Part shown: piece by piece, positions 1 to 6,699 of the stretch | How positions within the stretch are numbered: the stretch's first letter is position 1 | Layout: each line of letters starts with the position of its first letter | Assembly (NCBI GenBank): GCA_017631705.1 | Contig: JAGBSU010000231.1 | Location: forward strand, 1-8,756 | Direction of reading: 5' to 3' | DNA length: 8,756 nt | Origin: Clostridia bacterium | Lineage (GTDB): Bacteria; Bacillota; Clostridia; Oscillospirales; Acutalibacteraceae | Translations under genes and position numbers: made by a program | Notes under the pieces: generated by a model | Database searches by the model: none | Seen by the model: only the letters and a program-made list of their open reading frames with translations | What the model was told of the DNA's origin: nothing

Positions 1-1
1 C

Positions 2-2134
2 AAACCGGTATACACGCCTATAATCCCGTTAGAAGACGCCCAGCGACAAAAGATGTCAACCGATGAAGCCACACTGTACGCCATGCTGTGCCAAGCGGTT
101 AAACGGTCGCCTTCCGGTGTGTTAGGTGAAAAACTACTGCATCTTGCCGGCTTGGAAGCGGATACATTGCTGTTAGAAACCATGGTGAAAAAAGGCCTTA
201 TTATGCGCAACGAAGATTCTTTTCGTCACACAAGCGATGCTACCCGCCGCATGGTACGGTTGGCTGTTTCACCGGACGAATTGCCCGAAGAAATAGCCAA
301 AAACAAATGTAGCCCGAAACAAAAAACGGTGCTATCGCTGTTGGTGGAAGCCGGTGCAGCTTCCGCAAAAGAACTTTGCTATTTAGCCGGTGTTACGTAT
401 GCGGTGATTGCGACATTGGAAAAGAAAAAACTGGTTGTTTGTTTTGAACAGGAAGTGTTGCGCTCTCCGCTGAAACGGTCGTCAGCACCCAAAAAGGAAG
501 CGGCTACTTTAAATTCCGAACAGCAAACAGCATTAGACGAACTAATACAGCGATACATGCAACCCGATGCGGCGTGTGCGTTATTATACGGTGTTACCGG
601 TAGCGGTAAAACACAAGTGTATATGAACTTAATCGACCGCGTTTTATCGGATAAAAAACAAGTGTTGGTATTGGTTCCCGAAATTTCATTAACGCCGCAA
701 ACGCTGGATTTGTTTTTACAGCGTTATGGCGACCGCGTGGCGGTTTTGCATAGCGGGCTTTCGGTCGGCGAACGCATGGACGAATGGAAACGCATTCGTC
801 GCGGTCAAGCCGACGTGGTAGTCGGTACGCGTTCAGCTGTGTTTGCTCCACTTGATTCTTTGGGCTTAGTCATTATGGACGAAGAACAAGAGCACACCTA
901 CAAATCTGAAAACGCACCGCGGTATCATGCGCGTGACGTTGCCAAGTTTCGTTGTATGAAACACAACGCTTTGCTATTGCTAACCTCAGCAACTCCCAGC
1001 GTAGAAAGTTTTAACGCTGCTTGTAATGGCAAATATTCCTTACATACGCTGAAAACGCGGTATGGCGAGGCGGTGCTTCCCGCTGTCGAAGTTGTAGATA
1101 TGCGAGAACAGCTTTTCGAATCGGTGTTTAGCTCGGTATTGCAACAAGAACTGGCGCAATGTTTTGCCAATAAAAAACAAGCGATTTTGTTGTTAAATCG
1201 CCGAGGATATCATACCTTTATATCGTGCCGCTCGTGCGGGCATATTATTACTTGTCCCTCGTGCAGTATTTCTATGACGTATCACCGTGCCAACAACCGG
1301 TTAAATTGCCATTATTGCGGGCATACGCAACCAATAGCAACACATTGTCCGGAATGTGGATCGGATAAAATACGGCATTCCGGTTTGGGTACACAACGGG
1401 TTGAAGAGGAACTGAAAGAACTTTTCCCAGATGCTCGCATTTTGCGAATGGATGCCGATAGTACCATGTCACGTTCAGCTTATGAGCAAAAGTTTACTGA
1501 GTTTGCTACCGGGCAATACGATGTCATGATTGGTACGCAAATGGTGGCAAAAGGATTGGATTTTCCAAACGTTGCTTTGGTTGGCGTTCTTTCGGCAGAC
1601 CAAGCGCTGTTTGCAGAGGATTATCGTTCGTATGAAACAACCTTTTCCTTGTTAACACAAGTTATCGGTCGTGCCGGCAGACGTGAAACGACAGGAAAAG
1701 CAATTATCCAAACCACAGTGCCGGAGCATTATGTTATCGATTTAGCGGCAAAACAAGATTATAAAGCCTTTTACGATGTAGAAATCAGTTCGCGAAAACT
1801 GATGAAATATCCGCCGTATTCCGATTTGTGTATGTTTGGTTTTGTCAGCATATCCGAATTGGCTGCCAGAAACGGTGCGATGCGTTTTCTCAAACTGTTA
1901 CAAAAAACGGTTACTCAACCGAAATATGAAGGGTTACCACTAATTGCTTTGGATCCGACACCGGCTTCGGTATCGAAAGTGGCGGGAAAATATCGGTATA
2001 AATTGGTGGTAAAAACGGTGAACCAAGCGCGTTCTCGTGAACTGATTGCGTGGCTTCTGAGCGAGTTCTCGCGCTCGCCGGAAAGTAAAGATGTTTCTGT
2101 ATTTGCAGATATTAACCCTGCAAATATTTTATAA
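2..2134 (+). CDS. priA: Primosomal protein N' (replication restart helicase PriA), 5'-truncated by the window
   Basis: PriA is a 3'-to-5' DNA helicase that recognises stalled forks and reloads the replicative helicase. The reading frame is already open at base 2, and the 17 codons before the ATG at 53 are coding, so the true start lies upstream. PriA is usually about 730-800 residues and 710 are visible here. Counting from the ATG at 53, residues 1 to about 140 are the region before the helicase core, probably including a winged helix. Walker A GVTGSGKT is at 180-187, motif Ia VPEISLTPQ at 208-216, motif II DEEQ at 276-279 (usually DEEH), and TSATP at 311-315. Eight cysteines (392, 395, 401, 404, 419, 422, 432, 435) form the two zinc sites typical of PriA. 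GTQMVAKGLDFPNV follows at 494-507 and the motif VI segment QVIGRAGR at 536-543. The C-terminal PriA domain is intact. The identification is secure. Confidence 0.97.
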   Translation, partial: KPVYTPIIPLEDAQRQKMSTDEATLYAMLCQAVKRSPSGVLGEKLLHLAGLEADTLLLETMVKKGLIMRNEDSFRHTSDATRRMVRLAVSPDELPEEIAKNKCSPKQKTVLSLLVEAGAASAKELCYLAGVTYAVIATLEKKKLVVCFEQEVLRSPLKRSSAPKKEAATLNSEQQTALDELIQRYMQPDAACALLYGVTGSGKTQVYMNLIDRVLSDKKQVLVLVPEISLTPQTLDLFLQRYGDRVAVLHSGLSVGERMDEWKRIRRGQADVVVGTRSAVFAPLDSLGLVIMDEEQEHTYKSENAPRYHARDVAKFRCMKHNALLLLTSATPSVESFNAACNGKYSLHTLKTRYGEAVLPAVEVVDMREQLFESVFSSVLQQELAQCFANKKQAILLLNRRGYHTFISCRSCGHIITCPSCSISMTYHRANNRLNCHYCGHTQPIATHCPECGSDKIRHSGLGTQRVEEELKELFPDARILRMDADSTMSRSAYEQKFTEFATGQYDVMIGTQMVAKGLDFPNVALVGVLSADQALFAEDYRSYETTFSLLTQVIGRAGRRETTGKAIIQTTVPEHYVIDLAAKQDYKAFYDVEISSRKLMKYPPYSDLCMFGFVSISELAARNGAMRFLKLLQKTVTQPKYEGLPLIALDPTPASVSKVAGKYRYKLVVKTVNQARSRELIAWLLSEFSRSPESKDVSVFADINPANIL

Positions 2135-2140
2135 AAGGAG
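2134..2140 (+). promoter_or_regulatory. Ribosome binding site of def
   Basis: AAAGGAG begins on the last base of the priA stop codon and lies 9 bases before the TTG at 2150. It supports that TTG as the def start over the next in-frame ATG at 2186, which has no such site and would remove the conserved N-terminus. Confidence 0.8.
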
Positions 2141-2149
2141 TGGATACCT

Positions 2150-2611
2150 TTGGCATTACGTAATATTTTAAAAAACGATGACCCGATGTTGCGAAAAATG
2201 TGTCGTCCGGTTACGGAATTCAACGAGCGGTTATGGCAATTGTTAGATGATATGGCGGATACGATGCACAAAGCAGAGGGTGTCGGTTTAGCAGGCCCGC
2301 AGGTGGGGATACTACGTCGTGTTTTTGTGATGGATTTAGGCGACGGCGTTATTGAGGCCGTTAACCCGGAAATTCTGGAAGAAAGCGGCACACAAACCGG
2401 ACAAGAAGGTTGCTTGTCTTTCCCCAACCAATGGGGTTACGTTACCCGCCCAAAAAAGGTGAAATTTAAAGCACAAGACCGTTTTGGCAAATGGTTTGTC
2501 ATGACCGGTGAGGATTTGATGGCACGGTGTATTTGCCACGAATCAGATCATTTAAACGGTGTGGTGTTTTTGGAACACGTGCAATCGTCACCAAACGGCA
2601 GAGAGGAATAA
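2150..2611 (+). CDS. def: Peptide deformylase
   Basis: This enzyme removes the formyl group from the N-terminal methionine of new proteins at the ribosome exit. The 153-residue product has all three family motifs. Motif 1 is GVGLAGPQ at 44-51, where the common form is GxGxAAxQ, so a glycine replaces the second alanine. Motif 2 is EGCLS at 86-90, with metal ligand Cys88. Motif 3 is HESDH at 130-134, with ligands His130 and His134 and catalytic Glu131. The length is normal for the compact bacterial forms. The start is a TTG, chosen because of the good ribosome binding site and because the resulting N-terminus MALRNILK is typical of the family. The gene sits 15 bases after priA and 1 base before fmt. 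It is probably co-transcribed with both and functionally paired with fmt. Confidence 0.96.
   Translation: MALRNILKNDDPMLRKMCRPVTEFNERLWQLLDDMADTMHKAEGVGLAGPQVGILRRVFVMDLGDGVIEAVNPEILEESGTQTGQEGCLSFPNQWGYVTRPKKVKFKAQDRFGKWFVMTGEDLMARCICHESDHLNGVVFLEHVQSSPNGREE
2601..2607 (+). promoter_or_regulatory. Ribosome binding site of fmt, inside the end of def
   Basis: GAGAGGA lies within the last codons of def, 5 bases before the ATG at 2613. It decides the fmt start: the longer in-frame reading from 2559 would overlap def by 53 bases and add 18 residues unlike any Fmt N-terminus. The placement suggests translational coupling of def and fmt. Confidence 0.75.
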
Positions 2612-2612
2612 T

Positions 2613-3539
2613 ATGAGAATTGTTTTTATGGGTACACCGGAATTTGCCGTACCGTGCTTAGAACGGTTACTGCAAGACGGACATACCGTACCGTTAGTGG
2701 TGACGCAAGCAGACAAACCCAAAGGCAGAGGGCAAAAATTAACGCCGCCACCTGTAAAGGCTTTCGCCTTAACACACGATATACCGGTTTTACAACCTGA
2801 CACTCTTAAATCCGATGAAGTGCAAGAGCAATTACGACAAGTAAAAGCAGATGTTTTTGTGGTGGTCGCTTATGGGAAAATTTTACCTCAAGCGGTGTTA
2901 GAAATGCCACCGCTTGGGTGTATCAACGTACATGCTTCGTTATTGCCGCAGTATCGCGGTGCCGCACCGATACAATGGGCTGTGTTAAACGGTGAGACAC
3001 AATCGGGTGTTACCACCATGTTTATGGACGTGGGATTAGATACAGGGGATATGTTGCTTAAATCCGTTTGCGATATTGGTGAAAACATGACTGCCGGTGA
3101 ATTACACGACGTGTTATCGTTGCACGGTGCGCAATTGTTATCTATGACGTTACAGCAACTGGAAAACGGTACGTTGCAACGGGTTCCGCAAACCGGTGAG
3201 AGTACGTATGCGAGCATGCTGGATAAATCCATGTGCGCTTTGGATTTTTCCAAAACAGCAAATGAACTGCACAATCAAGTGCGGGGATTAAATCCGTGGC
3301 CGACTGCTACGGCGAATGTTAGTGGTAATCTATTGAAAATCCACCAAACCCGCGTTACAAAACCGTGCGGTGACTTTGCACCGAATACGGTTATCAGTTT
3401 GGCTCCGTTTGTTGTTTCGTGTGGTGATAATACCGCATTGGAACTGCTGGAAATACAAGCGCAGGGCGGTAAACGCATGAAAGCGGAAGATTATTTCCGC
3501 GGTCATCCCGTACCGCTGTTTTCTGTTTTTTCTGAATAA
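2613..3539 (+). CDS. fmt: Methionyl-tRNA formyltransferase
   Basis: Fmt transfers a formyl group from 10-formyltetrahydrofolate to initiator Met-tRNA, producing the fMet-tRNA used to start proteins. The product is 308 residues, close to the usual 310-320. The N-terminus MRIVFMGTPEFAV opens the Rossmann-like formyltransferase domain. Residues 35-49, rich in Lys, Gly and Pro, form the loop that contacts the tRNA acceptor stem. The catalytic trio is visible as Asn105 and His107 in INVHASLLPQYRGAAPIQ (104-121) and Asp143 in MDVGLDTGD (138-146). The C-terminal tRNA-binding domain spans about 206-308 and includes RGLNPWP at 224-230. The ATG at 2613 is one base past the def stop. The def-fmt pair is a classic bacterial arrangement, since Def reverses the modification on the finished protein. 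Confidence 0.97.
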   Translation: MRIVFMGTPEFAVPCLERLLQDGHTVPLVVTQADKPKGRGQKLTPPPVKAFALTHDIPVLQPDTLKSDEVQEQLRQVKADVFVVVAYGKILPQAVLEMPPLGCINVHASLLPQYRGAAPIQWAVLNGETQSGVTTMFMDVGLDTGDMLLKSVCDIGENMTAGELHDVLSLHGAQLLSMTLQQLENGTLQRVPQTGESTYASMLDKSMCALDFSKTANELHNQVRGLNPWPTATANVSGNLLKIHQTRVTKPCGDFAPNTVISLAPFVVSCGDNTALELLEIQAQGGKRMKAEDYFRGHPVPLFSVFSE

Positions 3540-3542
3540 TCG

Positions 3543-3552
3543 AAAGGCGGTG
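3543..3552 (+). promoter_or_regulatory. Ribosome binding site of rsmB
   Basis: AAAGGCGGTG differs by one base from the ideal AAAGGAGGTG and ends 7 bases before the TTG at 3560. It supports this non-ATG start. The next in-frame methionine is residue 69, well inside the N-terminal domain, so no ATG alternative is plausible. Confidence 0.75.
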
Positions 3553-3559
3553 CTACCGT

Positions 3560-4900
3560 TTGGCAATTGAAAATCCTCGTATAGCGGCTGTTAAAGCGTT
3601 GGCCGACGTACACCGTCACGAAAAATATTCCAACATTGCTTGGGAAGAATTTCTTAAAAACACAGCGTTATCCGAACAAGATAAGTCACTGGCTTCGCGG
3701 CTTTTTTACGGTGTGATAGAACGAAAACTCACTTTGGACTATGTTTTGTGCCGTTTTTGTACCATGCCACTAAAAAAACTGCACCCCCTCGTACTCGAAA
3801 CTTTGCGTGTGGCGGTATATCAACTGCTGTATATGGATAAAATTCCGGTATCGGCAACGGTAAACGAAGCGGTAGCCGGTATTCGTCGATTAAAACAAGG
3901 GCAAGCCTCGGGGTTTGTCAATGGTGTTTTACGGAATATCGTGCGAAAAAAGGAACAGCTATTTGATAAGCTGCCGGATAATGACAAAGGGCTTTCTATT
4001 CGGTATTCTTGCCCGGAAGAGTTAATTGCTTTTTGGCGGAAATCCTATGGTGATTCTCTTACCATACAGCTCCTATGTAGCATAAACGAAACTCCCGATT
4101 CTTATATTCGTCTCAACACTTTGCAGACAAGTGATGAGGAGTTTTCCGAAAAACTCACAAAACAGGGGATAAGTCACCAAATTTTATCGGAAATTCCACA
4201 TTGTTTTCGGTTGAATCGCGGTTATTTGTTAAATAAACTTGAATATTGTGACAAAAACTGCTATTATTATCAGGACATGGCTTCGCAGATAGCGTGCTTT
4301 TGTTTAGGCGCTGTACCCGGTGAGCAGATTATTGATGTTTGCGCAGCACCGGGCGGTAAGAGCTTGACAGTGGCACAATACATGGAAAACAAGGGCACGA
4401 TTTTAGCGTGTGATATTTATCCTGCTAAATGTGAAGTGATGCAACAGCGTGCTTTTGATTTTGGAATTTCTTCTTTGAAAACGGCTGTGCGCGATGCTTC
4501 GCTTGCTTGTGATGAAGAACAAAAAGAAAAGTATGACCGTGTGATTTGTGACGTGCCGTGCTCCGGTTTGGGTGTGATTCGTCGCAAACCGGAAATACGG
4601 TACAAAGCTTTTGCGGAGTTTAAAGAGTTACCGCAACTACAATATACCATTTTGGAACAAAGTGCCCAGTTAGTAAAACCCGGCGGTGTGTTACAATATT
4701 CTACTTGCACACTCAATCCGGCTGAAAACGAGCAAGTGACGGGGCGTTTCTTACATGAACATCCGGAGTTTGAACCAAAAATGTTGCCGATTTTGCCGTT
4801 CTTTGAGGCGGCCGGTTTATCACCGTCACATCAAATTACGTTATTCCCACCGATTCACAAAACCGATGGTTTTTACATTGCCGCATTTCGTAAAAAATAA
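3560..4900 (+). CDS. rsmB: 16S rRNA (cytosine-967-C5)-methyltransferase
   Basis: RsmB (also called Sun) uses S-adenosylmethionine to make 5-methylcytosine at C967 of 16S rRNA, near the P-site. The 446-residue protein has the family's two-part build. Residues 5 to about 135 are a NusB-like helical RNA-binding domain (for example ASRLFYGVIERKLTLD at 45-60). The methyltransferase domain follows, with SAM motif DVCAAPGGKS at 259-268 and motif IV DVPCSGLGV at 331-339 with Cys334. Motif VI is STCTLNPAENE at 381-391 with Cys383. By family knowledge Cys383 attacks the cytosine and Cys334 helps release the product. The ending LFPPIHKTDGFYIAAF is the usual RsmB C-terminus. The start is a TTG with a good ribosome binding site. 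It lies 20 bases after fmt, the same position as in Bacillus subtilis. Confidence 0.95.
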   Translation: MAIENPRIAAVKALADVHRHEKYSNIAWEEFLKNTALSEQDKSLASRLFYGVIERKLTLDYVLCRFCTMPLKKLHPLVLETLRVAVYQLLYMDKIPVSATVNEAVAGIRRLKQGQASGFVNGVLRNIVRKKEQLFDKLPDNDKGLSIRYSCPEELIAFWRKSYGDSLTIQLLCSINETPDSYIRLNTLQTSDEEFSEKLTKQGISHQILSEIPHCFRLNRGYLLNKLEYCDKNCYYYQDMASQIACFCLGAVPGEQIIDVCAAPGGKSLTVAQYMENKGTILACDIYPAKCEVMQQRAFDFGISSLKTAVRDASLACDEEQKEKYDRVICDVPCSGLGVIRRKPEIRYKAFAEFKELPQLQYTILEQSAQLVKPGGVLQYSTCTLNPAENEQVTGRFLHEHPEFEPKMLPILPFFEAAGLSPSHQITLFPPIHKTDGFYIAAFRKK

Positions 4901-4904
4901 GGAG
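4899..4904 (+). promoter_or_regulatory. Ribosome binding site of rlmN, overlapping the rsmB stop codon
   Basis: AAGGAG begins with the last two bases of the rsmB TAA stop and lies 8 bases before the rlmN ATG. A ribosome ending rsmB would sit on this site, so translational coupling is plausible. Confidence 0.75.
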
Positions 4905-4912
4905 TTAGTATC

Positions 4913-5944
4913 ATGCCTGCGGATATAAAATCTCTTACAAGAGAAGAAATCACCGCACTACTTGTGCAACAAGGCTACCCCGCTTATCGTGGCGGACAAG
5001 TTGCGCAATGGCTAGATAAAGGGTGCACTTCTTTTGACGAAATGACAGATTTACCGCCGAAATTACGGGAAGAATTAAACCGTCAGTTTATAATACCTTC
5101 GGTATCGATTCTGCAAAAACTGCAATCCTCATTGGACGAAACAACAAAATACTTGTTTGGATTATACGATGGGGAAACGGTGGAATCGGTATTGATGAGT
5201 TATCACCATGGTTGGTCGCAATGCCTTTCCACACAAGTCGGTTGCCGTATGGGTTGTTCTTTTTGCGCTACCGGTATGGGTGGTCTTTCCCGCAATTTAT
5301 TACCGGCAGAAATGATGTCGCAAATTGAAACTGCACAAAAAGACCGCAGCATTCGTGTTTCCTCTGTGGTACTCATGGGAATGGGGGAACCGTTGGACAA
5401 TTACGATAACGTTCTTCGGTTTTTACACATGCTTTCGGAACCGTCGGGTGTTCATATCGGTATGCGTCACATATCGCTTTCAACATGCGGATTGGTTGAC
5501 GGTATTTACCGATTGATGGAGGAAAAATTACAGCTTACACTTTCGGTGTCGTTACACGCACCGAATAATGATATTCGCTCAACACTAATGCCGATAAATC
5601 GTCGTTGGCCGATTGAAGAGCTTCTCAAAGCTTGTCGAGAATATATTAAAGCTACCGGTCGACGCATTTCTTTTGAATATGCTATGATTGACGGTGTTAA
5701 TGACAGCGATGCTTGTGCAGAGGAATTGGCAGCACGTTTGCGTGGTATGCTGTGCCACGTCAATTTAATCCCTGCCAATTCCGTATCCGGTGCTTCACAT
5801 CGGCGAAGTTCGCAAGCACGATTGCAGCAGTTTTCAAAAATTTTAGGAAACCACGGTTTAACAGTAACCGTTAGGCGTACCCTCGGGGCGGATATTAATG
5901 CTTCGTGCGGTCAATTGAAACGAAAACACAGAGAGGAGGAATAA
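4913..5944 (+). CDS. rlmN: Dual-specificity 23S rRNA (A2503-C2) and tRNA (A37-C2) methyltransferase, radical SAM
   Basis: RlmN makes 2-methyladenosine at A2503 in the peptidyl transferase centre of 23S rRNA and at A37 of a subset of tRNAs. It is a radical SAM enzyme that works through a methylated cysteine. The product is 343 residues, a normal length. The cluster motif is Cys111, Cys115 and Cys118 in CRMGCSFC. Cys332 in GADINASCGQL (325-335) is the methyl-carrying cysteine, and Cys104, seven residues before the cluster motif, matches the second catalytic cysteine (Escherichia coli Cys355 and Cys118 respectively). GMGEPLDN at 156-163 is the SAM-contacting GEP motif. A helical N-terminal substrate-binding domain covers about 1-95. 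The related resistance enzyme Cfr shares the mechanism, but the N-terminal domain, the ending and the operon context favour RlmN. It starts 12 bases after rsmB. Confidence 0.96.
   Translation: MPADIKSLTREEITALLVQQGYPAYRGGQVAQWLDKGCTSFDEMTDLPPKLREELNRQFIIPSVSILQKLQSSLDETTKYLFGLYDGETVESVLMSYHHGWSQCLSTQVGCRMGCSFCATGMGGLSRNLLPAEMMSQIETAQKDRSIRVSSVVLMGMGEPLDNYDNVLRFLHMLSEPSGVHIGMRHISLSTCGLVDGIYRLMEEKLQLTLSVSLHAPNNDIRSTLMPINRRWPIEELLKACREYIKATGRRISFEYAMIDGVNDSDACAEELAARLRGMLCHVNLIPANSVSGASHRRSSQARLQQFSKILGNHGLTVTVRRTLGADINASCGQLKRKHREEE
5934..5940 (+). promoter_or_regulatory. Ribosome binding site of prpC, inside the end of rlmN
   Basis: AGGAGGA is a near-perfect site that overlaps the last glutamate codons of rlmN. 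It lies 8 bases before the prpC ATG and only 4 bases separate the genes, so coupled translation of rlmN and prpC is likely. Confidence 0.8.
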
Positions 5945-5948
5945 ACAG

Positions 5949-6680
5949 ATGAGAACAACCGGTGCATCTCATGCCGGACGAATTCGTCCGAGTAATCAGG
6001 ATGCCTATGTATGTGGTATGCTGACGGAAGGTACCGCTTTTGCCGTAGTATGTGACGGTATGGGTGGTGCAAACGGCGGCAATATTGCCAGTGCAATTGC
6101 CATGCGTTGTATTGCCGACAAATTGGTTGATAAATATCGCGAAAACTCGTCGGACGATACCGTAAAAGAATTATTGGAATCAGCTGTTTGTTCTGCTAAT
6201 ACCGCTGTATTTACGGCGGCAATGGAAGACGAGAATTTAAGAGGAATGGGCACCACGGCGGTGGTGGCAATTGCGAATGAACAGCAGTTGTACGTCGCTC
6301 ACGTCGGTGACAGCCGTGCTTATATGATTACACACGATACCATTACACAAATCACCAATGACCATTCGGTTGTTCAGGATATGGTGGAAAAAGGGAAAAT
6401 CACTTTAGAAGAAGCGAAATTTCATCCGCAGAAGCATTTTTTAACCAAAGCATTGGGTGTGGAGGATGAAATGGATTGTTCCTTTGTTTCATTACCGTTT
6501 CCGGAAGATGGTACATTGTTGTTGTGTACCGATGGATTGTCGAACATGGTGGAACCAGACGTTTTACAATCCCTTACGCGTACTTTCCCGTTTGAGGAAA
6601 TTGCCCAAAAACTTATTAACACAGCCAATCTTGCGGGAGGCAGCGATAACATTACCGTAGTTGCTGTCACCAAGAATTGA
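5949..6680 (+). CDS. prpC: PP2C-family Ser/Thr protein phosphatase (PrpC/Stp)
   Basis: This is a soluble metal-dependent phosphatase that removes phosphate from the partner kinase PrkC and from its targets. The 243-residue protein is the minimal catalytic domain, as in Bacillus subtilis PrpC. The PP2C motifs appear in order: HAGRIRPSNQD at 8-18 with metal ligand Asp18, VCDGMGG at 34-40 with Asp36 and Gly37, GMGTT at 99-103, HVGDSRAY at 118-125, LCTDGLSNM at 192-200 with Asp195, and GGSDNITVV at 230-238 with Asp233. All acidic metal ligands expected for the family are present, so it should be active. There is no signal peptide or membrane segment. The gene sits 4 bases after rlmN and 19 bases before the kinase gene, the standard phosphatase-kinase pairing. 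A perfect 16-base palindrome lies near its 5' end. Confidence 0.96.
   Translation: MRTTGASHAGRIRPSNQDAYVCGMLTEGTAFAVVCDGMGGANGGNIASAIAMRCIADKLVDKYRENSSDDTVKELLESAVCSANTAVFTAAMEDENLRGMGTTAVVAIANEQQLYVAHVGDSRAYMITHDTITQITNDHSVVQDMVEKGKITLEEAKFHPQKHFLTKALGVEDEMDCSFVSLPFPEDGTLLLCTDGLSNMVEPDVLQSLTRTFPFEEIAQKLINTANLAGGSDNITVVAVTKN
5975..5990. repeat. Perfect 16-base palindrome within the 5' end of prpC
   Basis: CGGACGAATTCGTCCG equals its own reverse complement. As mRNA it could form a six-pair, GC-rich stem closed by an AAUU loop, starting 26 bases after the prpC start codon. It encodes the conserved G-R-I-R-P stretch, so codon constraint may be the only cause. The palindrome is seen directly; any role is unknown. 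Confidence 0.6.
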
Positions 6681-6685
6681 AAGTT

Positions 6686-6690
6686 AGGAG
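6686..6690 (+). promoter_or_regulatory. Ribosome binding site of prkC
   Basis: AGGAG, within TTAGGAGTG, sits in the 19-base gap after prpC and 9 bases before the ATG at 6700. The resulting N-terminus reaches the kinase glycine loop after 18 residues, as is usual for PrkC. Confidence 0.75.
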
Positions 6691-6699
6691 TGAACAATA

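Noticed and set aside
2059..2076. Inverted repeat GAGCGAG/CTCGCGCTC near the end of priA as a possible terminator
   Set aside because: The loop is too short or the stem only five pairs, no T-run follows, and it is inside the priA coding sequence about 60 bases before its stop.
53..2134. The ATG at 53 as the true start of priA
   Set aside because: The same frame is open and codes plausible PriA sequence back to base 2, and a 693-residue PriA would lack its N-terminal DNA-binding domain. The gene is cut by the window edge.
2167..2176. A slippery-looking stretch (T TTA AAA AAC) near the start of def that could allow frameshifting
   Set aside because: It sits at codons 6-9 of an intact gene, I see no clear downstream stimulatory stem, and there is no useful product in the shifted frame.
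1915..2427. A 170-residue open frame on the minus strand across the priA-def junction
   Set aside because: It lies wholly opposite two secure genes, its translation resembles no family I know, and it has the low-complexity look of a shadow frame.
2559..2612. An 18-residue N-terminal extension of fmt overlapping def
   Set aside because: The extension is unlike Fmt, overlaps the conserved end of def, and a good ribosome binding site precedes the ATG at 2613, which gives the typical MRIVFMGTPEFAV start.
4364..4392. TTGACA resembling a -35 promoter box inside rsmB
   Set aside because: No acceptable -10 box lies 16-18 bases downstream, and it is inside coding sequence far from any gene start. 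A similar TTGACA in prkC at 6791-6796 is also badly spaced from its nearest -10-like sequence.
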